From Thiobacillus sp. (GTDB taxonomy: Bacteria > Pseudomonadota > Gammaproteobacteria > Burkholderiales > Thiobacillaceae): DNA of 64,000 bases. Below are positions 58,404-64,000 of the stretch, piece by piece. The translations under genes and the position numbers were made by a program. The DNA lies in assembly GCA_016124745.1 (NCBI GenBank), contig WGNC01000018.1:1-64000 (forward strand). The letters are read 5' to 3'. Each line of letters starts with the position of its first letter. The stretch's first letter is position 1. The notes beneath the pieces were generated by a model. The model worked only from the letters and a program-made list of their open reading frames with translations. It made no database searches and was not told the origin of the DNA.

Positions 58404-60142
58404 GGGTTGGAGGACGCGGCGGGCAGGAGCCGCTCGAAAGGTTTCAGGGCAGGGCTGTTCATCGAGGCATCGGCGACGATGGTCGGCCGCAGGAAGATCA
58501 CCAGTTCGCTTTGAGACGCGATGCGCTCCTGTTGTCCGAATATCCAGCCGGTATTTTCAGGGCGCGACAGAACGGGAAGGCCGTCCCGCGCATTGTTGCT
58601 CTCGTCCTGGATGAGTCCGCCCAGGATGACGGTCTGGCCGCTGCGCACTTCCAGGAACGATTCCATTTCGCGGACCTGGATCACCGGGATGCCGCTCTTG
58701 ATGTTCTGCTCCGCCAGCGCCGGATTAGGGTCGAGCACTTCACCGACCTTGCGCGAGATGGTGGGGCGCACGGTCAGCGTGACGCTGCCGTTGTCGCCAA
58801 CCTGCGGGGTGACCGACATCATGACGCCCACCGGGACGGTATAGGGCGTGCTGGTGAAAGTGGTGACCGATACGCCCTGCGTCTGATTGGTGTCGCTCGA
58901 AAGCGTGAAATACACCAGGTTGTCCACTACCTTGAGCAGGGCGGTCTGGTTGTTCAGCGCCATCAGCTTGGGGCTGGACAGCACCCGGGTGTTGCCGAAG
59001 GATTCCAGCAGCTTGATGGCGGCCCTGAAATCATGATTGGTGTTGTTGTAGGAGATGGTGTAAAAGGGCGTGAGGGCGCCGGCCAGCTGATCCTTGGGCA
59101 GAATGCTGCTGACGATCGACCAGCCGGTACCCTCTGCCAGCTTGGTCCAGTCGATGCCGGCATGAAACTGGTCCTTGAGGCCGACTTCCACGATGGTCGC
59201 CTCGATCAGCACCTGCCGGCGCACCGACTTCCCGGTCTTGTCGAGGTACTGCTGGATAAGCTCATGTTGGCGCGTGGTGCCGGATACGGTGACGGTTCCG
59301 GCCACCGGATTGATGCTTACCTCATACTTGCCTGCAGTGTGGATGTCCTTGAAGGCCGTGGCGAAGAGCTTGTCCGCGCCCGCCCCGGCCTTGCTCACTG
59401 CATCCGTCTGCGCGATCAGCTCGGCGCGCTGCGCTTTTTCCGCCTCCGCCCGCGCCTCCCGCTGCTGAATATTCTCGTTCGCCTGCCGGGTGCTGACCAG
59501 GATGGCGCGGATGTTCTCGGCCAGGACATCCCAAAAATCATTGTTGGTCGTGCTGCTGATCGTGGTGCTCGAGTTGTTGCCCGCGTTGCCCTGTTGCCCG
59601 CTTCCGCCTGTGGCCGACATTCCTGTGGCATTGCCGGTGGAGGAAATCTGCACGGACACCCCGGTCTCGGAGGTGGCATGGCGCGCCACGTTGACGTAAT
59701 TCACCTGGTAGGTCTTCGTATAGGGCGTGTCAGGCTGGATGGAAATGGTATGGCCTTCCATGCTGTAACGCAGATCGGCCTGACGCGCGATGCGGTCGAG
59801 AATGACGGGCAGGGGCTCGTTGACGGCGTTGAGCGACACTCGCCCGGTAATTCCCGGATAGATGTCGATGTTGTATTGGGTGTCGCGAGCGATGGAAAAC
59901 AGCAGATCCCTGACCGGCACATCGTTCACCACCACCGTGTAGGTCGGGACTGGGGGTGCCAGCTTGGGTGGCGGCAGGTAGGGCGCGGCCTTCACCGGCG
60001 CGGGCGGCGCTTCGATGACAGGCCCCGCCTCACGCTGGATATGGGCCGACGAGGCATCGAAAGCCTTCGGCATCATGCAGCCACCCAGCAATACGAAACC
60101 GGTTAGCAAAGCGAGGCGAAACTGCCCAATTTTCATATTCAT
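58400..60142 (-). CDS. mshL: MSHA-type pilus secretin MshL
   Basis: Outer-membrane secretin through which the pilus leaves. The 580 residues start with a lipoprotein signal (LALLTGFVLLGGC), then an STN/N0 domain (VPVRDLLFSIARDTQYNIDIYP), and a Ser/Gly/Asn-rich stretch (about 180-205). The secretin domain follows, with VLIEATIVEVGLKDQFHAGIDW, VLSSPKLMALNNQTALLKV, and VRSGQTVILGGLI near the end. ATG 60142 overlaps the upstream gene stop. Confidence 0.93.
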   Translation of the reverse strand: MNMKIGQFRLALLTGFVLLGGCMMPKAFDASSAHIQREAGPVIEAPPAPVKAAPYLPPPKLAPPVPTYTVVVNDVPVRDLLFSIARDTQYNIDIYPGITGRVSLNAVNEPLPVILDRIARQADLRYSMEGHTISIQPDTPYTKTYQVNYVNVARHATSETGVSVQISSTGNATGMSATGGSGQQGNAGNNSSTTISSTTNNDFWDVLAENIRAILVSTRQANENIQQREARAEAEKAQRAELIAQTDAVSKAGAGADKLFATAFKDIHTAGKYEVSINPVAGTVTVSGTTRQHELIQQYLDKTGKSVRRQVLIEATIVEVGLKDQFHAGIDWTKLAEGTGWSIVSSILPKDQLAGALTPFYTISYNNTNHDFRAAIKLLESFGNTRVLSSPKLMALNNQTALLKVVDNLVYFTLSSDTNQTQGVSVTTFTSTPYTVPVGVMMSVTPQVGDNGSVTLTVRPTISRKVGEVLDPNPALAEQNIKSGIPVIQVREMESFLEVRSGQTVILGGLIQDESNNARDGLPVLSRPENTGWIFGQQERIASQSELVIFLRPTIVADASMNSPALKPFERLLPAASSNP

Positions 60143-61464
60143 CCTGATGGCAACACAAGCGTGCGCATTGTCCTGACCGTGCGCAGAAACGGCGACCCCG
60201 CTGTCTGTCCGGACAAGGCTCGCAGGGCGGCGCCGGCCTCGGCCCGGTCGGTGAACTCACCCGACAGGATCAGCCAGGCGGGGTCTCCCTGATCCCGTCC
60301 ATGCAGAACCCGGAGCGGCTGCGGGTAGGGGGCTGCGCTTAATTCCCCCAGTAATACGGCTGCCTGCGCCGCTTCTTTAACCGAGGTCAGTTGGATCACA
60401 CGGGTGGAGGGGTCGGCGTTGACCAGCCAGAGTCGGGTTTGCCGGGCCAGTTCTGTGACGTCGGCGACGCTGAAGGCCGCGGCGGGGAGGGGGAGAGCGG
60501 TCTGGGCGGGTGCAGCCGGGGGTTTTGCAGCGGGCGCGGAGGGGGATGGCGAGAGCGCCATCCAGGCGACGAATGCCAGCAGGCCAAGCGCTGCGGCGAG
60601 CCCGGCACTCAACCATGCCCAGTGCGGCAGACGGTGTCGCCAGGCATGCCGTTGGCGCTGGGGGTTGGCGTCGTCATCGTTCGCCGCGGCGTCCAGATGG
60701 GCCGGGCTGAGCGTGCGGGTTTGTGCCGCATAAGCCGCCAGCAGGGTTTTGTCGGCCAGCACGTTGATGCGGCGCGACAGCCCCCCCGAGCGTTGTGTCA
60801 TGCGTGTGATGAGTTCGCGCGGAAACAGGTCAGGGCCGCGATACCCGGCCACGGTCAGCCGTGCACGCAGGTAATCGGCGACTTCGGCTTCATTCAATGG
60901 CGACAGGTTCAGGCTCAGGGTGATGCGGTCCTTGAGCTGGCGGATGCGCGGAACGGCCAGTTGCGCATCGAGTTCCGGCTGGCCGAACAGTACGATCTGC
61001 AAGAGCTTGTCGGAAGCGGTTTCGAGGTTGGTCAGCAGCCGCAGGAACTCCAGATTGTCGAGCGAGATCCCCTGCGCTTCCTCGACAAACACCACCACGC
61101 GCCGTCCCGCCTCATGCCGCGCCAGCAGCGTATCATTCAGCTGCGCCAGCCGCGCCTGCCGGCCGCTCGCGGGCGTTTCCTCGAGATCGGCCAGGATCGC
61201 CGCCAGCATGTCGTCCGGATCCAGCGTGGGATTGCCCAGATAGACGCTGTCGACGCTTCCGGGCAACTGCGCGACCAGCTTGCGGCACAGCATGGTTTTG
61301 CCGCTGCCGACTTCGCCCACCACCTTGATGATGCCCTCGCCCTGGCCGATCGCATAGAGCAGGGCAGCGAGTATTTCCCCACGCTGGCCGCCGGCATACC
61401 AGTACTCGGTATTCGGCGTGATGCGGAAGGGGGCTTCGTTCAGACCAAAATAGTCTAGGTACAC
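60139..61464 (-). CDS. mshM: MshM/ExeA-type AAA ATPase with periplasmic C-terminal domain
   Basis: An ExeA-like ATPase thought to help secretin assembly. From GTG 61464 the product is 441 residues: VYLDYFGLNEAPFRITPNTEY at the start, Walker A GEVGSGKTMLCRK near residue 46, Walker B VVFVEEAQ, and sensor motifs. One membrane helix follows (WAWLSAGLAAALGLLAFVAWMAL, about 275-297), then an Ala/Pro linker and a SPOR-like end. The open frame extends to 61617, inside the regulator gene, but lacks family residues there. It is 26 bases after the regulator stop. Confidence 0.88.
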   Translation of the reverse strand: MYLDYFGLNEAPFRITPNTEYWYAGGQRGEILAALLYAIGQGEGIIKVVGEVGSGKTMLCRKLVAQLPGSVDSVYLGNPTLDPDDMLAAILADLEETPASGRQARLAQLNDTLLARHEAGRRVVVFVEEAQGISLDNLEFLRLLTNLETASDKLLQIVLFGQPELDAQLAVPRIRQLKDRITLSLNLSPLNEAEVADYLRARLTVAGYRGPDLFPRELITRMTQRSGGLSRRINVLADKTLLAAYAAQTRTLSPAHLDAAANDDDANPQRQRHAWRHRLPHWAWLSAGLAAALGLLAFVAWMALSPSPSAPAAKPPAAPAQTALPLPAAAFSVADVTELARQTRLWLVNADPSTRVIQLTSVKEAAQAAVLLGELSAAPYPQPLRVLHGRDQGDPAWLILSGEFTDRAEAGAALRALSGQTAGSPFLRTVRTMRTLVLPSG

Positions 61465-61490
61465 AGGGGATGAGGGTGAATTGTCACACC

Positions 61491-62921
61491 CTACTCGGTG
61501 CCGTACGTCTGCATCCGGCTGTAAAGCGTGGTGCGGTTGATCCCGAGCAGCTTGGCGGCCTGCGACAGGTTGCCGTGCGTCATGTTGAGCGCGGCCTCGA
61601 CATAGGCTTTTTCCCACTGCCGCAGCGTGACGTCGAGATTGAAGTTGGCCAGTGTCTGCAACTGCTTGCGTGCCAGTTCAATCAATGCCTTGCCGTCACT
61701 GGCCAGCGGGATTTCCTGCGGATAGGCCTGGTCGGTATCGAGCTCGTCTTCGAGCTGTTCGGTGCTGACGGCCAGGCCCGGGTATTTGGTCGTCAGGCGG
61801 ATGGCGATGTTGCGCAGTTCGCGCACGTTGCCGGGAAAGTGGTATTCCTCCCACATCTGCTGCGCGCGGGGATCGAGCGAAAACGCCTGGCTCTTGGCTT
61901 CATGGGCATAGAAATCACGAAAGTGGTTGAGCAGCGTGAGCTTGTCCTGGCCCATTTCGCGCAGCGGCGGGACCGCGATGGAGAAAACCGACAGGCGGTG
62001 GTAGAGGTCGGCGCGGAAATGGCCGGCCTTGATCTCGGCACGCAGGTCGCGGTTGGTGGCAGTGACCACGCGCGCATTGGAGAACCGAGGTTGGGTCTCG
62101 CCGACGCGCTGGTATTCGCCGTTTTCCAGAACGCGCAGCAGCTTGGCCTGTAACTCCAGCGGCAATTCGCCGATTTCGTCGAGGAACAGGGTCCCGTTCT
62201 CGGCTTCCTCGAAATAGCCGGCGCGCGCAGTGGTGGCGCCCGTGAACGCGCCCTTGGCATAGCCGAATAGCGTGGGCTCGACCAGGGTGGGTGAAATGGC
62301 TGCGCAGTTAAGGGCCAGATAGGGCTTGGCTGCACGTGGCGACAGGTGATGCAGGCTGGAGGCGACCCGTTCCTTGCCGCTGCCGGATTCGCCTTCGATC
62401 AGGACCGGGAACGGCGCGGCTGCGTATTGCTTGATCTGCTCGCGCAGCTTGTCCATCGCCGGGCTGTCGCCGACGATGCCGGAATCCTTGGCGGGTTTGG
62501 TCGACTTGTCGGCACTGCGCTCGGCATCCTGCACCAGCAGCGCGTTGAACAGCAGGGACTTCAGCCGCTCGGGTTCGCAGGGCTTGGCGACAAAATCGAT
62601 GGCGCCGAGCGCGCGCGCATGACGCGCATTGGCTTCGTCGCTCTGGCCGGAGAGTACCAGAATCTTGATGCTCGGCGAGATGCCCAGCAGGTCGGCGATC
62701 AGGGCAAAGCCCTCGTCAGGCTTGTGCGGCTGCGGTGGCAGGCCCAGATCCACCAGCGCGAGTTGGGGCGGTTCGTCGAGCTGCATCAGCAGGCTCTTCA
62801 CCTGGGCGCGCGATTCGGCAGCCGAGATTTCGAAGTCCTTGCTCAGGACATAGGTGAGCGTATCGGATATCAACGGATCGTCGTCGACGATCAGCAAGCT
62901 AGGCTTATTGGATTGGACCAC
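61491..62921 (-). CDS. Sigma-54-dependent response regulator (PrsR-like)
   Basis: An NtrC-class activator of 476 residues. The receiver domain (about 8-125) has IVDDDPL, the phospho-acceptor in LALVDLGLP and the KP of FVAKPCEP. The AAA domain has [17 protein letters not shown] (the sigma-54 contact loop), FLDEIGELP, and [10 protein letters not shown]; the C-terminal Fis-type helix-turn-helix is [19 protein letters not shown]. The receiver resembles PrsR of PEP-CTERM systems. GTG start after GGAGGG. No histidine kinase is adjacent. It heads the msh operon and probably controls it or an exopolysaccharide set. Confidence 0.88.
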   Translation of the reverse strand: MVQSNKPSLLIVDDDPLISDTLTYVLSKDFEISAAESRAQVKSLLMQLDEPPQLALVDLGLPPQPHKPDEGFALIADLLGISPSIKILVLSGQSDEANARHARALGAIDFVAKPCEPERLKSLLFNALLVQDAERSADKSTKPAKDSGIVGDSPAMDKLREQIKQYAAAPFPVLIEGESGSGKERVASSLHHLSPRAAKPYLALNCAAISPTLVEPTLFGYAKGAFTGATTARAGYFEEAENGTLFLDEIGELPLELQAKLLRVLENGEYQRVGETQPRFSNARVVTATNRDLRAEIKAGHFRADLYHRLSVFSIAVPPLREMGQDKLTLLNHFRDFYAHEAKSQAFSLDPRAQQMWEEYHFPGNVRELRNIAIRLTTKYPGLAVSTEQLEDELDTDQAYPQEIPLASDGKALIELARKQLQTLANFNLDVTLRQWEKAYVEAALNMTHGNLSQAAKLLGINRTTLYSRMQTYGTE

Positions 62922-62937
62922 ATACCCTCCAGGTCGA

Positions 62938-62958
62938 ATGGCCCCCTTGGGGGGGCAT
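62938..62958. other. Small G/C hairpin upstream of the response regulator
   Basis: ATGGCCCCC-TT-GGGGGGGCAT is an almost perfect inverted repeat, 17 bases before the regulator start. It has no T-run on either side, so it is a poor terminator; it may be an operator or leader structure. Confidence 0.35.
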
Positions 62959-63131
62959 CAATGCCGCAAGCGCGCCTGTCTCTGCGGGCAGGGCGAATTG
63001 TTACACGCTTATCGGATTTTCGACGATTGTGCCAGAGACCTGGTGAAAGTTAAACCGGAACCGCCAGGCAGGGCGGAGCTTTGGGCGCAATCAGGGCAAA
63101 GGGATTGGCATGAGCAGGGTGAGTCCCGGCG

Positions 63132-64000
63132 TCACCCTTTCACGGGTTCGGCGACGATGCGAATCCAGCCTTCGGAGCGCTCGATCGGGTTGCCCAGGGC
63201 AATGTGCTTGCGTTCGCCCAGACCTTTGATCTCGAACGTCTTGCCGGGCATGAAGTGAACCGGGTCGATGATCACGCTGTCGGGACCGTTCTTGCCTTGC
63301 AGCCACAGGCTGGGGTGCGGCAGGGTGGCGCCGCTGTTGTCGAGTCCATTCACGGTGTAGCCCGGCGTGGTGGTGTCGTGCAACATGACCCGTTCAGGGA
63401 TTTCGGCCAGGGTTTCGATGCCGACCGAACTGTTGTCGTCGTCGAGACGCGACAAGCGGCGAATGACGCCCAGCTTCCATGCCGTGGAATCGTGCGGTTT
63501 GACGCTGATCAGCGCGCCGACACGCAGCCAGTCCTTGTCACGGGATTCCACGACAGCGCCATAACCGCATTCGCTCTCGTCGTGCATCACCCAGCGCTCG
63601 TGCTCGTGGGGATTGGCGCTGGCCTTAACGTGCATTTGCGAGACGCGTTCCCGGGTGCGATCGGTGATGAAGCCGTACACCTGCACGTCGTCCTCCTCGC
63701 TGTAATTCAGTCCGGTGCCGTACGGCGACCCGGCGACCGGGGTGTTGGTTGCCTTCATCAGGTTCAGGATGGCGGTCAGCCCGTGCGTGACGTCAGCCAG
63801 GCGCTTGATCGATTCGCGGGGCGCACGACGCTGCTCGCGGCCGGCCAGGGACGACCAGTGACGCTGCAGATGGTCCAGCATTTCCAGGCTCTCGGCGGTG
63901 CGTGCATTTTCCGTCAGCCCCAACTGTGCGGGCGTGCTGCCCTCCCGCAGGGCGATATGCAGTTCGTTCAGCTTCTGCAACAGGTCCGCTGTGGCCCAGA
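63132..64000 (-). CDS. Unrecognised protein, C-terminal part (5' end beyond window)
   Basis: The minus-strand frame is open from the window edge to a stop at 63132, giving at least 289 residues. A helical N-part (LNELHIALREGSTPAQLGLTENA, RLADVTHGLTAILNLM) is followed by a beta-rich half with WVMHDESECGYGAVVES, RVGALISVKPHDS, and WKLGVIRRLSRLDDD, which has a loose PilZ-like or DUF-type look. I do not recognise the family and claim no function. A TTG at 63980 is only a possible start; upstream residues continue in frame. Confidence 0.6.
   Translation of the reverse strand, partial: WATADLLQKLNELHIALREGSTPAQLGLTENARTAESLEMLDHLQRHWSSLAGREQRRAPRESIKRLADVTHGLTAILNLMKATNTPVAGSPYGTGLNYSEEDDVQVYGFITDRTRERVSQMHVKASANPHEHERWVMHDESECGYGAVVESRDKDWLRVGALISVKPHDSTAWKLGVIRRLSRLDDDNSSVGIETLAEIPERVMLHDTTTPGYTVNGLDNSGATLPHPSLWLQGKNGPDSVIIDPVHFMPGKTFEIKGLGERKHIALGNPIERSEGWIRIVAEPVKG

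Noticed and set aside
63014-63034. Possible sigma-54 promoter (minus strand TGGCAC) upstream of the response regulator
   Set aside because: The -24-like TGGCAC is present, but the GC of the -12 element at the required spacing is absent.

Overview
The window reads as one chromosomal segment of a GC-rich betaproteobacterium. Gene content fits the Nitrosomonadales/Thiobacillaceae type: a single serC-serA-pheA-hisC-tyrA-aroA-cmk-rpsA-ihfB-lapAB run, single-domain heptose kinase RfaE1, MSHA-type pilus genes with a PrsR-like regulator, and several genes common in sulfur oxidisers (periplasmic DsrE-like protein, SoxH-like metallohydrolase, TauE permease). The genus is an inference; no rRNA is present to settle it. 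No tRNA, rRNA, CRISPR array or intact transposase gene was seen.

Layout. 1-11.6 kb: 3' part of gyrA, then a tightly overlapping biosynthetic run for serine, aromatic amino acids and histidine, followed by cmk, rpsA and ihfB and closed by a clear intrinsic terminator. 11.6-25.6 kb: envelope genes (lapAB, ugd, rfaE1-rfaD, a WecA-like initiating transferase, a WbpM/CapD-like dehydratase, a GT4 glycosyltransferase and an ELM1/GtrOC1-like protein) with pyrF, cysM and radA between them. One fucosyltransferase-like (GT10) gene here is clearly decayed. 25.7-28.4 kb: thiO, a solitary FimT/GspH pseudopilin and a patatin-like lipoprotein. 28.6-32.1 kb: molybdenum cofactor genes, moaA diverging from mobB-moeA-moaD-moaE over a ModE-like dyad. 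32.2-34.4 kb: MarR regulator with a perfect 16-bp inverted-repeat operator, cytochrome b561 and two YceI proteins.

34.4-45.0 kb: rlhA, a DsrE-like protein, a stand-alone ModE DNA-binding domain, crcB with a DUF190 partner, TauE, a SoxH-like hydrolase, a membrane-anchored GyrI-like protein, a CobD-like membrane protein, an SpmA/SpmB fusion, ppx and a cupin. Two short non-coding elements with terminal inverted repeats (41.5 and 44.5 kb) sit in the gaps. 45.3-50.7 kb: a flagellar export/regulation block (flhB-flhA-flhF-flhG position-fliA). In it FlhB has lost its cytoplasmic autocleavage domain at a REP-like repeat, and the FlhG-position protein lacks a Walker A loop. 50.8-55.0 kb: malic enzyme, a small cytochrome c and sdhCDA. 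55.0-55.5 kb: a 545-bp element with long inverted ends. 55.6-62.9 kb: msh pilus genes on the minus strand (PrsR-like regulator, mshM, mshL, TPR protein, mshE). 63.1 kb to the edge: the 3' part of an unrecognised gene.

The most noteworthy pattern is that sdhCDA (lacking sdhB) and mshMLNE (lacking mshG) converge on the 545-bp repeat, so both operons appear cut at the same place. Together with the REP at the flhB truncation, the IS5-like MITE lying on the cupin stop codon and the decayed GT10 gene, this suggests a chromosome remodelled by small dispersed repeats. I found no self-contained novel defence or biosynthetic system. The best candidates for undescribed biology are the altered flagellar gate/number-control pair and the split ModE-type regulator with its apparent operator.
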